DNA of 20,067 nucleotides from JACCVL01 sp038233135 (lineage in GTDB: Bacteria > Actinomycetota > Actinomycetes > Propionibacteriales > Nocardioidaceae): assembly GCA_038233135.1 (NCBI GenBank), contig JBBSMN010000028.1:1-20067 (forward strand). The letters are read 5' to 3'. The notes beneath the pieces are model-generated. The model had not been told where the DNA came from, ran no database searches, and saw nothing but the letters and a program-made list of their open reading frames with translations. Position 1 is the first letter of the stretch, and the number at the start of each line of letters is the position of its first letter. Shown in pieces: positions 7,244 through 14,816 of the stretch. The translations under genes were made by a program, and so were the position numbers.

Positions 7244-8218
7244 TCAGCCGGTCACAGACTCGCGACCGTGCGGCGTCAGCCAACCCGCCGGGTCCGGCCC
7301 CTTCGGCACCACCCCGGTCGGGTTGATCCGGTCGTGCGTGCGGTAGTAATGCCGCTTGATGTGGTCGAAGTCCACGGTGTCGCCGAAGTGCGGCTGCTGG
7401 AAGACGTCGCGCGCCCATCCCCACAGGGCCGGCATCTCGCGCACCGTGGTGCGGTTGCACTTGAAGTGCCCGTGATAGACGGCGTCGAAGCGCACCATCG
7501 TGGTGAACAGCCGCACGTCGGCCTCTGTGATGGCGGAACCGAGAAGGTAGCGGCGGGTCGACAGCCGTTGCTCCAGCACGTCCAGGCGGGCGAACAGCGC
7601 GTCGTACGCCTCCTCGTAGGCCTGCTGGCTGCTGGCGAACCCCGCCCGGTAGACCCCGTTGTTGACGTCGCGGTAGATGTCGGCGTTCAGCGCGTCGATC
7701 TCGCCGCGCAACGCCTCGGGATAGAGGTCGGGTGCGCCGGCCCGGTGGTGGTCCCGCCACTGGGTGGACAGGTCGAGCGTGATCTGCGCGAAGTCGTTGG
7801 TCACCACCCGCCCGGACGGCACATCGATGATGCAGGGCACGGTGACGCGGCCCTCGTACGTCGGATCGGTGGCGAGGTATGCCTCGGAGAGGTAGCCGAT
7901 GCCCAGCACCGGGTCGCGCCCGCCCTCGTCGAGGGTGAACCGCCAGCCGGCGTCGTCACGCAACGGGTCGACGGTGGCCAGCGAGATCACATGGTCGAGC
8001 CCGAGCAGCCCGAGGACGATGCGGGCCCGGTGTGCCCAGGGGCAAGCCCTGCTCCACACCAGTCGGTATCGTCCCGGCTCGACCGGCCAGTCGCCGTCGC
8101 CGCCGTCCGCCACGATGCGCGCCTCGAACCGGTTGCGCTGGCGCTTGAAGTCCCCCGTCGAGCCGGTCTCGGCTCCGAACTGGGCGGTGCCCGTCCCACT
8201 GGTCTGGCTACTGGTCAT
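7244..8218 (-). CDS. Glutathionyl-hydroquinone reductase-like protein (YqjG/ECM4 family; thiol cofactor uncertain)
   Basis: A 324-residue member of the Xi-class glutathione-transferase family. The catalytic SRACPWAHR motif with Cys59 opens the thioredoxin-like domain. TVPCIIDVPSG is the cis-Pro region and the C-terminal all-helical domain follows from about 160. Known enzymes reductively remove glutathione from glutathionyl-hydroquinones. Most actinomycetes make mycothiol instead, so the physiological thiol here may be mycothiol (inference). It lies 10 bp downstream of a gamma-glutamyltransferase gene on the same strand. A TAGCGT box 7 nt before ATG 8218 overlaps the end of that gene, so it can be expressed both by read-through and from its own leaderless promoter. 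ATG 8218 is fixed by that spacing. Confidence 0.9.
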   Translation of the reverse strand: MTSSQTSGTGTAQFGAETGSTGDFKRQRNRFEARIVADGGDGDWPVEPGRYRLVWSRACPWAHRARIVLGLLGLDHVISLATVDPLRDDAGWRFTLDEGGRDPVLGIGYLSEAYLATDPTYEGRVTVPCIIDVPSGRVVTNDFAQITLDLSTQWRDHHRAGAPDLYPEALRGEIDALNADIYRDVNNGVYRAGFASSQQAYEEAYDALFARLDVLEQRLSTRRYLLGSAITEADVRLFTTMVRFDAVYHGHFKCNRTTVREMPALWGWARDVFQQPHFGDTVDFDHIKRHYYRTHDRINPTGVVPKGPDPAGWLTPHGRESVTG

Positions 8219-8225
8219 ACCCGGC

Positions 8226-8231
8226 ACGCTA
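8226..8231 (-). promoter_or_regulatory. -10 box built on the stop codon of the upstream ggt gene
   Basis: Minus-strand TAGCGT starts with the TAG stop of ggt (8231-8229) and is followed by 7 nt and ATG 8218 of the hydroquinone-reductase-like gene. This is the same hexamer and spacing as at 5190-5195. No Shine-Dalgarno is present. Confidence 0.45.
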
Positions 8232-9797
8232 GCCGCCGGTCGACCCTGCTGTGCGAGTGACCGCGACCGACACGGTGCGGCGGGGGTCGCCGGCCGCCGT
8301 GAGTCCGCCGGACGGGTCCCACTGGGCCGCACCGACCCCGCCGAAGTACATGGAGTGCGGCTCCATGGCCAGCGCCGGCAGCCCGAGATCGTCGCTCAAG
8401 CCGGCCGGCAGGCCGAGATCCTCCTCGTAGTCGATCCGCACCGGCGGGTCGAGGCCCTCCCGGACCCGCACGTGCAGGCGGGGTTGCGCGATCGCATCGG
8501 GCAGGTCCAGGCCGCCGTTGATGTGCAGGGCGAGCACCTGGGCCAGCGCGGTCACGATCCGATCCGAGCCGGGTGAGCCGATGGCCAGCACCGCACCGTC
8601 CCGATCTCGCCGGCCGACCGTCGGTGCCATGTTGGAGTTCAACCGGGTGCCCGGAGCCAACCCGTGCACACCGTTGAGCACGAGCTCCTGCTCGCCGAGG
8701 CAGTTGTTCAGCCAGACGCCGGTGCCGGGCGACAGCACCCCGGAGCCGTACCCCGCGGACACCGTGACCGCACAGGCACCACCGGAGTCGTCCACGGCTG
8801 ACACGTGCGCGGTGCTGGCCGAGCCCAGCGCGCGGTTGAGCAGCGCCCGGGCCACGCCGAGCCGTTCGTCCTCGTCCTCGTGCTGCCCGATCCCCATGCC
8901 GAACACCGCGCGTTGGCTGCGCGCCAGGTGGGAGATCTCCTCGGCGCTCCAGATGCCGGCTCGCGGCCGGCCGTCGAGCAGCGCGAGCAGCGCGCTCATG
9001 CAGACGCCGCCCACCGCGGGCCCGGGGTTGGTGGCCAGCCGCCAGCCGCCCTGGCGCACCGTCAGGGCGGGACGGTGCACGACCTCGTAGGCGGCCAGGT
9101 CGTCCAGGGTCAAGATGCCGCCGTGCACGGCGATGTCGGCGGTCATCAGCGCCGCCAGGTCGCCGGTGTAGAACGCGGAGCTGCCCTCGGCCGCGATCTG
9201 CTCGAGCGTCCCCACCAGGTGCGGGACACGCACCGTGGCTCCCCTCGGGAGCAACCGTCCATGCTCGTCGTGCAGCACCGCATAGCTGTCTGCCTGCCAG
9301 CCGTAGATGTCCAGGTGGACATACTCGAGGTAGGAGTGCGAGGCCCGGTTGAGCGGGAATCCCTCGCGAGCGGCCTCGATCGCCGGCGCCAGCACCTGCG
9401 CCCACGGGGCGCGACCGAAACGTCGATGCGCCCACTCGACGGCTTTGAGCGTCCCGGGTGTCGCCACCGAGCCGTGACCGACGGTCATCGTGGTGTCCCC
9501 GCCGTACGCGGTGCGCACGTCCCAGACCCCATGACCGAAGCGCTCGGGAGGAAGGCCGCGTCCAGGCATGTCCACCCAGCCGTCGATCGTGACCGGTTCG
9601 GAGCCGTCGGAGGGTTGAACGGTGAGATAGCCCCCGGAGGCCAGGGACACCAGACCCGGCTCGGAGACAGTCGTCACCAGCATGGCGGCCAGCGCCGCGT
9701 CGACCGCGTTGCCACCCTCGGCGGCAAGTCGCAGGCCGGCCGCCGTTCCGAGGTCGTTGGGGGCCGCGACGGCGACACGGACCAGCCCAGACGTCAT
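8229..9797 (-). CDS. Gamma-glutamyltransferase family protein
   Basis: A 522-residue Ntn-hydrolase of the gamma-glutamyltranspeptidase family. EGGNAVDAALA (27-37) is the conserved N-terminal motif, and NPGPAVGG (257-264) corresponds to the family's PPxSxGG region. STAHVSAVDDSGG has Thr329 at the autoprocessing/nucleophile position in the T-[STA]-H-x-[ST] pattern. GSPGSDRIV is the late glycine loop. The proenzyme would self-cleave before Thr329. Known reactions are transfer or hydrolysis of gamma-glutamyl groups. No signal peptide follows ATG 9797, so it looks cytosolic. That start is backed by TACGGT 6 nt upstream and GTTACA 17 bp before it. The frame stays open to 10034, with another ATG at 9923, so an N-terminal extension cannot be fully excluded. 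It is transcribed with the hydroquinone-reductase-like gene downstream. Confidence 0.9.
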   Translation of the reverse strand: MTSGLVRVAVAAPNDLGTAAGLRLAAEGGNAVDAALAAMLVTTVSEPGLVSLASGGYLTVQPSDGSEPVTIDGWVDMPGRGLPPERFGHGVWDVRTAYGGDTTMTVGHGSVATPGTLKAVEWAHRRFGRAPWAQVLAPAIEAAREGFPLNRASHSYLEYVHLDIYGWQADSYAVLHDEHGRLLPRGATVRVPHLVGTLEQIAAEGSSAFYTGDLAALMTADIAVHGGILTLDDLAAYEVVHRPALTVRQGGWRLATNPGPAVGGVCMSALLALLDGRPRAGIWSAEEISHLARSQRAVFGMGIGQHEDEDERLGVARALLNRALGSASTAHVSAVDDSGGACAVTVSAGYGSGVLSPGTGVWLNNCLGEQELVLNGVHGLAPGTRLNSNMAPTVGRRDRDGAVLAIGSPGSDRIVTALAQVLALHINGGLDLPDAIAQPRLHVRVREGLDPPVRIDYEEDLGLPAGLSDDLGLPALAMEPHSMYFGGVGAAQWDPSGGLTAAGDPRRTVSVAVTRTAGSTGG

Positions 9798-9803
9798 GGC
9801 AGC

Positions 9804-9832
9804 ACCGTAGTCGGCGGGGTTCGCGGTGTAAC
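9804..9832 (-). promoter_or_regulatory. ggt promoter (-35 and -10), leaderless
   Basis: Minus-strand GTTACA (9832-9827) matches TTGACA at four of six positions. It is followed by a 17-bp spacer and TACGGT (9809-9804), then 6 nt and ATG 9797. It is the only -10 box in this series with a recognisable -35 at standard spacing. Confidence 0.5.
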
Positions 9833-9954
9833 GGGAGATGGACGAGGCGTGGCCGACCGGTCGGGGGAAGCCGGCCGGCCACGCGAGGCGCTCCCCGGCG
9901 TCGCCGGCGATCACTGTCGTCATCGTGACCCAACGGGCGTGCAGACCGCAGCAG

Positions 9955-10034
9955 TAAAATCCGTCCCGCTGTGAAGAGCGCATAAACCCTGTCGTCGGGT
10001 TCGGCTGCCTCGGCGCACGTTGTCCCCCTACCAT
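9955..10034 (+). promoter_or_regulatory. Candidate promoters of the two-component operon
   Basis: TACCAT at 10029-10034 ends 8 nt before ATG 10043 and would give a nearly leaderless transcript. Further up, TAAAAT at 9955-9960 is the best -10-like hexamer of the gap and would give a leader of about 75 nt. Neither has a clear -35. The remainder of the 245-bp gap between ggt and the regulator holds only the ggt promoter and nothing else I can name. Confidence 0.4.
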
Positions 10035-10042
10035 CGACGGTG

Positions 10043-10741
10043 ATGTCTCGCGTGCTGATCGTCGACGACGAACCCCAGATCGTCTCCGCGGTGACGCGCG
10101 GGCTGTCCGCCGACGGGTACGACGTGGCGAGCGCGTCGACCGGCGAGGACGGCCTGGCCGAGATCGCGGCCCGCGGTCCCCACCTGGTCGTGCTCGACCT
10201 CGCGATGCCCGGGCTCGACGGCCTCGGCGTGGTCCAGCGGCTGCGCGCGTGGAGTGACGTACCCGTGCTCATCTTGTCGGCGGCGGGCGGCGAGGACAGC
10301 AAGGTGGCAGCGCTCGATGCCGGCGCAGACGACTACCTGGAGAAGCCGTTCGGGTTCGGCGAGCTGCGCGCCCGGGTCCGCGCGCTGCTGCGTCGCGCCA
10401 CCGTGCCCACCCCGGTCACCGAGATCGTCTTGGCGGACCTGCAGGTGGACCTGGCGCGCCGCAGCGTCGAGCGCGCCGGGTGCGAGGTGCACCTGACGCC
10501 CAAGGAGTGGCAGCTGCTGGAGGCGTTCGCCAACAATCCCGGCAAGCTGCTGACGCACAGCTGGCTGATCCGGCGGCTGTGGGGCCAGTCGTACGGCGAC
10601 GAGAACCGCCAGACACTGCGTGCCCACCTGCGCTCGCTGCGGGCCAAGCTTGGAGACGACGCGGAGGCGCCGTGCCTGGTGCGCACCGAGATCGGGGCCG
10701 GCTACCGGTGGCTGGTGCCACCGCGGGAACGCCAGCGGTGA
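10043..10741 (+). CDS. OmpR/KdpE-type DNA-binding response regulator
   Basis: A 232-residue regulator. The receiver domain (2-115) has the acidic pair in VDDEPQ, phospho-acceptor Asp52 in VVLDLAMPG, Ser79 and Lys101 in YLEKPFGFGELRARV. The C-terminal winged helix (about 135-228) has LTPKEWQLLEAFANNPGKLLTH, WG, and TLRAHLRSLRAKLGDD with TEIGAGYRW, as in OmpR/PhoB and most closely KdpE-like proteins. ATG 10043 is preferred; GTG 10040 just before it would add one residue. The stop overlaps the start of the kinase gene by 4 bp, so the two are translationally coupled and very likely cognate. No kdp genes are nearby, so potassium control should not be assumed. Target genes unknown. Confidence 0.92.
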   Translation: MSRVLIVDDEPQIVSAVTRGLSADGYDVASASTGEDGLAEIAARGPHLVVLDLAMPGLDGLGVVQRLRAWSDVPVLILSAAGGEDSKVAALDAGADDYLEKPFGFGELRARVRALLRRATVPTPVTEIVLADLQVDLARRSVERAGCEVHLTPKEWQLLEAFANNPGKLLTHSWLIRRLWGQSYGDENRQTLRAHLRSLRAKLGDDAEAPCLVRTEIGAGYRWLVPPRERQR

Positions 10742-11883
10742 GCGATCCGGAAGAAGAGCTCCGCGCGATCATCGACGCGGCCCCGACCAGCATCTACGTC
10801 AAGGACCTTGAGGGACGATACGTGTTCGTCTCGCCCGGTGTCGTCGCCCAGACGGGTATCAGCGCGCAGCGCTACCTGGGCCATACCGACGTTGACATAT
10901 TCGGACCCGAGCAGGCCGAGCGACTGACCCGCACCGACCACCGGGCACGTACGGAGCAGGTGGAGGAGGTCGAGAGCATCGGCGAACCGCTGAACGCCGT
11001 CTACCGCTCGCTCAAGTTCCCGTTGCGGACTGCGGACGGCCGGGTCTATGCCACGTGCGGGATCTCCCTCGACGTGACGGCCGGCCACCGCGCCGAGCAG
11101 GCACAGCAGCTGGCCGAGCGCCGGTTGGCGCAGCTGCGGATCGTGGACAGCCTGGGCCGCTTCGCAGGTGGCATGGCGCACGACCTCAAGAACGCACTCA
11201 CTGCCGTGCGCTCGCTCGTCGAGCTGGCTCTCGAGGACGCCGCGCAGGTGCCCGCCGACACTCCGCCCGGTCTGCGGGACAGGCTGCTGGAGGTGCTCGG
11301 CGACGCGCGGACTGCGACGCTGCGCTCGGCCGACCAGATCACCACCATGCTCGCTGCAACCCAGCACCGTCGCTCCGAGCGGACCCCGATAGCCATTGCC
11401 GCGGTGCTGAACCGGGTCCGGCCGCTGTTGCACACCGTTCAGCCTTCGGCCCGGCTGGTCGAGGACGCGACCCCCGGGCTGTCCATGCTCATCGCCGACG
11501 GCGAGATGGAGCAGGTGCTGCTCAACCTGGTGACCAACGCTGCCGAGGCCACCGGCGCCGGTGTCACCGTGACCATCCTGGTGCGGGAGGTGGTGCTCGA
11601 GACGCCGGGACCGGAGACGCTCCATCCCGACGCCCCCGCTCTCGGCGCCGGCCGCTACGTGCGCGTCGACGTGGTCGACGACGGTCCCGGGATGTCTGCT
11701 GAGGTGCTCGAACGTGCCGTGCACCCGCTGTTCACCACCAAGCGGGGCGGCAGTGGGCTGGGGCTGTGGTCCGCGCAGGCCTTTGCGCTACGCAACAGTG
11801 GTGCGCTCGCACTGCGCTCGGTGCCGGAGGAGGGCACGGTCGTCAGCCTGTGGCTGCCCGCGAGCCGGTTGTCGGCTTCTTGA
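10738..11883 (+). CDS. Soluble PAS-domain sensor histidine kinase
   Basis: A 381-residue kinase starting at GTG 10738 inside a GTGA overlap with the regulator stop. Order: PAS domain (about 8-115; APTSIYVKDLEGRYVFVSPG is typical), a short coiled linker (about 116-140), the dimerisation/phospho-acceptor helix with His148 in GGMAHDLKNALTAV, and an ATP-binding domain. The latter has an N-box (EQVLLNLVTNAAEAT), a G1 box (VDDGPGMS) and FTTKRGGSGLGLW. No transmembrane segment is visible, so it senses a cytoplasmic signal through the PAS domain. The H-box with LKN is of the NtrB/PAS-kinase type, whereas the partner is an OmpR-type regulator. A Leu/Glu-rich stretch separates the two DHp helices. Signal unknown. 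The gene ends 26 bp before convergent guaA. Confidence 0.92.
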   Translation: MSDPEEELRAIIDAAPTSIYVKDLEGRYVFVSPGVVAQTGISAQRYLGHTDVDIFGPEQAERLTRTDHRARTEQVEEVESIGEPLNAVYRSLKFPLRTADGRVYATCGISLDVTAGHRAEQAQQLAERRLAQLRIVDSLGRFAGGMAHDLKNALTAVRSLVELALEDAAQVPADTPPGLRDRLLEVLGDARTATLRSADQITTMLAATQHRRSERTPIAIAAVLNRVRPLLHTVQPSARLVEDATPGLSMLIADGEMEQVLLNLVTNAAEATGAGVTVTILVREVVLETPGPETLHPDAPALGAGRYVRVDVVDDGPGMSAEVLERAVHPLFTTKRGGSGLGLWSAQAFALRNSGALALRSVPEEGTVVSLWLPASRLSAS

Positions 11884-11909
11884 CCGCGCCGACAACCACC
11901 GCTGCCGGG

Positions 11910-13508
11910 CTATTCCCACTCGATGGTCCCCGGTGGCTTGCTGGTGATGTCGACGGCGACCCGGTTGACCTCGGGGACCTCGTTGGTGATGCGGGTCGAG
12001 ATCCGCTCGAGCACGTCGTACGGCACCCGTGCCCAGTCGGCGGTCATCGCATCCTCGCTGGTGACCGGCCGGAGCACGACCGGGTGGCCGTAGGTGCGAG
12101 CGTCGCCCTGCACCCCGACCGAACGGACCTCGGCGAGCAACACCACCGGGCACTGCCAGATGACGCGGTCCAGGCCCGCCGCCGACAGCTCCTCCCGCGC
12201 GATCGCGTCGGCGTCGGCCAGGATGCGGAGTCGGTCTCGGGTCACCTCCCCGATGATGCGGATGCCCAGACCCGGCCCCGGGAACGGTTGCCGCCACACG
12301 ATGTCGCCCGGCAGGCCGAGCTGCTCGCCGACCTTGCGCACCTCGTCCTTGAACAGCCTGCGCAGCGGCTCGACCAGGGAGAACTGCAGGTCGTCGGGCA
12401 GCCCGCCCACGTTGTGGTGGCTCTTGATGACCGCTGCGCCGCTCCCCGTCCCGTCGAGGGTGCCGCCGGACTCGACCAGGTCGGGGTACAACGTGCCCTG
12501 CACGAGGAACTCGACCGCCTCGCCCTGCCTGCCCGCCTCGGCGACCACCTCGCGCTCGGCCGTCTCGAACACCCGGATGAACTCGCGACCGATCGCCCTC
12601 CGCTTGTCCTCGGGGTCGCTGCAGCCGGCGAGCGCCGCCAGGAACTGCTCCTGGGCGTCGACCACTTTGAGTGACACCCCGGTCGCTGCCACGTAGTCAC
12701 GCTCCACCTGCTCCGCCTCGCCCTTGCGAAGCAGCCCGTGGTCGACGAACACGCAGGTCAGCTGGTCACCGATCGCGCGCTGCACGAGGGCGGCTGCGAC
12801 CGCGGAGTCGACCCCACCGCTCAACCCACAGATCGCCCGCTTGCCGCCGACCTGGGCGCTGATGCCCGCCAACAGGTCGTCGACGATGTTGACCATCGTC
12901 CAGGTCCGCCGGCAGCAGGCGACGTCGACGAGGAAGCGCTCGAGCACATCCTGCCCGTGCTCGGTGTGCAGCACCTCCGGGTGCCACTGCACCCCGGCCA
13001 GCCGCTGCGAGACGTTCTCGAAGGCCGCGACCGTCGCCCTCGGGGAGGTGGCGTTGACGGTGAAGCCGTCGGGGGCGGCAACCACCTCATCGCCGTGCGA
13101 CATCCACGCCCGCAGCTGCGCCGGGAGCCCGGCCAGCACGGTGCCGGGCTCGGTGACGGTGACCGGGGTCCGGCCGTACTCGCGCATGCCGGTCTCGGCG
13201 ACGTCGCCGCCGAGCGCAGCCGCCATCGCCATGAAGCCGTAGCAGATGCCGAAGACGGGGATGCCCGCTGCGAGCAGTGCCGGGTCGAGCTGGGGGGCAC
13301 CAGGCACGTAGACCGACTGGGGGCCGCCGGACAGGATTATGGCTGCCGGTCGTCGGCCGAGGATCTGCTCGACCGGCGTGGTGTGCGGGACGATCTCGGA
13401 GTAGACCTTCGCCTCGCGCACCCGGCGGGCGATCAGCTGGGCGTACTGCGCACCAAAGTCGACCACCAGGACGAGGTCGTGCTCGGGTGTGTTCTGAGCG
13501 ACCGTCAC
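11910..13508 (-). CDS. guaA: GMP synthase (glutamine-hydrolysing)
   Basis: A 532-residue enzyme that converts XMP, ATP and glutamine to GMP, the last step of guanine nucleotide synthesis. The class I amidotransferase domain (12-195) has Cys89 in GICYGFM and the His176/Glu178 pair in VQWHPEV. The ATP pyrophosphatase domain starts about 205, with the PP-loop GLSGGVDS (228-235). The C-terminal dimerisation domain ends with the conserved KPPGTIEWE. The amidotransferase motif usually reads CYGxQ; here the Gln position is Met (see findings). The start is GTG 13508 with TAGACT 7 nt upstream and no Shine-Dalgarno. It follows guaB3 on the same strand, but a strong hairpin lies between them, so it probably has its own promoter. 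It is convergent with the histidine kinase. Confidence 0.97.
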   Translation of the reverse strand: MTVAQNTPEHDLVLVVDFGAQYAQLIARRVREAKVYSEIVPHTTPVEQILGRRPAAIILSGGPQSVYVPGAPQLDPALLAAGIPVFGICYGFMAMAAALGGDVAETGMREYGRTPVTVTEPGTVLAGLPAQLRAWMSHGDEVVAAPDGFTVNATSPRATVAAFENVSQRLAGVQWHPEVLHTEHGQDVLERFLVDVACCRRTWTMVNIVDDLLAGISAQVGGKRAICGLSGGVDSAVAAALVQRAIGDQLTCVFVDHGLLRKGEAEQVERDYVAATGVSLKVVDAQEQFLAALAGCSDPEDKRRAIGREFIRVFETAEREVVAEAGRQGEAVEFLVQGTLYPDLVESGGTLDGTGSGAAVIKSHHNVGGLPDDLQFSLVEPLRRLFKDEVRKVGEQLGLPGDIVWRQPFPGPGLGIRIIGEVTRDRLRILADADAIAREELSAAGLDRVIWQCPVVLLAEVRSVGVQGDARTYGHPVVLRPVTSEDAMTADWARVPYDVLERISTRITNEVPEVNRVAVDITSKPPGTIEWE

Positions 13509-13515
13509 CAGTGGC

Positions 13516-13521
13516 AGTCTA
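13516..13521 (-). promoter_or_regulatory. guaA: -10 box, leaderless start of guaA
   Basis: Minus-strand TAGACT, then exactly 7 nt, then GTG 13508. There is no Shine-Dalgarno and no clear -35. Confidence 0.45.
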
Positions 13522-13625
13522 GCGATCGGGCACCGTAACCCGACCGGGCGAGGCTCGTTGGCGCGTGCAGGACCCGGTCCCTCCGCTCCTTTTCTGGACT
13601 TGGGTCCCGGCTGGCACGCCAGGCC

Positions 13626-13671
13626 GGTCTGCGGGCCCCGCCATCCCCTCCCCCGGCGGGGCCCGCAGGCC
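13626..13671 (-). terminator. Long GC-only hairpin after guaB3
   Basis: Arms 13626-13642 and 13655-13671 (core CTGCGGGCCCCGCC / GGCGGGGCCCGCAG, 14 bp perfect, 17 bp with one mismatch) enclose a 12-nt loop. The hairpin starts 9 nt beyond the guaB3 stop. A second, smaller inverted repeat follows in the minus direction, CTGGC-AC-GCCAG at 13611-13622. No T-tract is present, which is common for actinobacterial terminators. Together they fill most of the 172 bp between guaB3 and guaA. Confidence 0.7.
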
Positions 13672-13680
13672 TCTGGCGGG

Positions 13681-14787
13681 CTACTGAACGACGACCTCGA
13701 CGCGCTGGAACTCCTTGAGCTCGGTGTAGCCGGTCGTGGCCATGGACCGCCGCAGGGCGCCGATGAGGTTCATCGTGCCGTCGGCGGTGCTGGACGGTCC
13801 GAACAGGACCTCCTCCAGGGTGCCGACCGTGCCGATCTCGACCCGCTCACCGCGCGGCAGGTCGGCGTGCCAGGCCTCGCCTCCCCAGTGGAAACCCGCT
13901 CCGGGGGCCTCGACCGCCCGGGCGAACGGGGAGCCGACCATCAGCGCGTCCGCCCCGCAGGCGATCGCCTTGGCGACGTCACCGCTGCGCCCGACCGAGC
14001 CGTCGGCGATCACGTGGACGTAGCGGCCACCGGACTCGTCGAGGTAGTCCCTGCGTGCAGCCGCGACGTCGGCCACCGCGCTGGCCATCGGGACGGCCAG
14101 CCCGAGCACTGAGCGAGTGGTGTGCGCGGCACCACCGCCGAACCCGACGAGGACACCGGCCGCGCCGGTGCGCATGAGGTGCAGCGCGGCCTGATGGGTG
14201 GCGCAGCCACCGACGATCACCGGCACGTCCAGCTCGTAGATGAAGTTCTTGAGGTTCAGCGGCTCCGCAGCGCTGGACACGTGCTCCGCCGACACCGTCG
14301 TCCCGCGGATCACGAACAGATCCACGCCGGCCTCGACGACGGTGGCCGCGAGCTCGGGGGTGTGCTGCGGAGACAGCGCACCGGCGACGGTCACACCGGC
14401 GTCTCGCATCTGCTGCAGCCGGTCGCGGACGAGCTCGGGTCGCACGGGCTCGGCGTACATCTGCTGCAACCGCCTGGTCGCGTCGTGTCCGCGCAGCCGC
14501 GCCACCTGGTCGAGCATCGAGCCGGGGTCGTCGTAGCGGGTCCACAGGCCCTCGAGGTCGAGCACGCCGAGGCCACCGAGCCGGCCGAGGGCGATCGCCG
14601 TCTCGGGTGACATCACCGAGTCCATCGGGGCTGCCATCACCGGGATGTCGAAGCGGTAGGCGTCGATCTGCCAGGCCACCGAGACGTCTTCTGGGTCGCG
14701 CGTGCGCCGGCTCGGCACGATCGCGATGTCGTCAAACGCGTACGCCCGCCGGCCGCGCTTGGCTCGCCCGATCTCGATCTCCACCAC
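13681..14787 (-). CDS. guaB3: GuaB3 family IMP dehydrogenase-related protein
   Basis: A 368-residue TIM-barrel protein of the IMPDH/GMP reductase superfamily. It begins EIEIGRAKRGRRAYAFDDI after the start and ends GYTELKEFQRVEVVVQ, the recognisable actinobacterial GuaB3 ends. No CBS (Bateman) domains. The loop that in true IMPDH reads GSICTTR with the catalytic Cys reads GFGGGAAHTTRSV here and carries no Cys. DGSVGRSGDVAKAIACGADALMVGS is the phosphate-binding segment. The family function in actinobacteria is unsettled; canonical IMPDH activity is unlikely without the Cys. GTG 14787 is chosen because TAGGGT ends 7 nt before it; GTG 14784 is the alternative. Downstream is the hairpin before guaA; upstream is vapC, 25 bp away. 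Confidence 0.93.
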   Translation of the reverse strand: MVEIEIGRAKRGRRAYAFDDIAIVPSRRTRDPEDVSVAWQIDAYRFDIPVMAAPMDSVMSPETAIALGRLGGLGVLDLEGLWTRYDDPGSMLDQVARLRGHDATRRLQQMYAEPVRPELVRDRLQQMRDAGVTVAGALSPQHTPELAATVVEAGVDLFVIRGTTVSAEHVSSAAEPLNLKNFIYELDVPVIVGGCATHQAALHLMRTGAAGVLVGFGGGAAHTTRSVLGLAVPMASAVADVAAARRDYLDESGGRYVHVIADGSVGRSGDVAKAIACGADALMVGSPFARAVEAPGAGFHWGGEAWHADLPRGERVEIGTVGTLEEVLFGPSSTADGTMNLIGALRRSMATTGYTELKEFQRVEVVVQ

Positions 14788-14791
14788 GCAG

Positions 14792-14816
14792 GTGACCCTA
14801 GCCGCGATCCGGTCAC
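14792..14816 (-). promoter_or_regulatory. guaB3 -10 box within an inverted repeat overlapping the vapC stop
   Basis: Minus-strand TAGGGT (14800-14795) followed by 7 nt and GTG 14787 looks like a leaderless guaB3 promoter. GTGACC (14792-14797) and GGTCAC (14811-14816) form a 6-bp inverted repeat; the second arm contains the vapC stop (14813-14815) and the first overlaps the -10 box. It could be a weak terminator for vapBC or an operator. Confidence 0.4.

Noticed and set aside
9798..9923. N-terminal extension of the gamma-glutamyltransferase from ATG 9923
   Set aside because: The -35/-10 promoter at 9832-9804 lies inside the extension, and the family motif begins shortly after ATG 9797.
9925..9957. 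Ten-codon frame VTQRACRPQQ on plus, possible leader peptide of the two-component operon
   Set aside because: No ribosome binding site, no -10 box at leaderless distance and no attenuator structure; short frames are common by chance.
8215..10302. A 695-codon minus-strand frame across ggt and the regulator promoter
   Set aside because: Arg/Gly/Pro-rich out-of-frame translation; the recognised ggt frame and the regulator account for the region.
10043..10741. Naming the regulator kdpE
   Set aside because: Sequence is KdpE-like, but the partner kinase lacks the KdpD sensor domains and there are no kdpFABC genes in view.
13558..13680. Coding potential or a purine riboswitch in the guaB3-guaA gap
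   Set aside because: The plus-strand frame there has no start signals, and the structures are GC hairpins without a recognisable riboswitch core.
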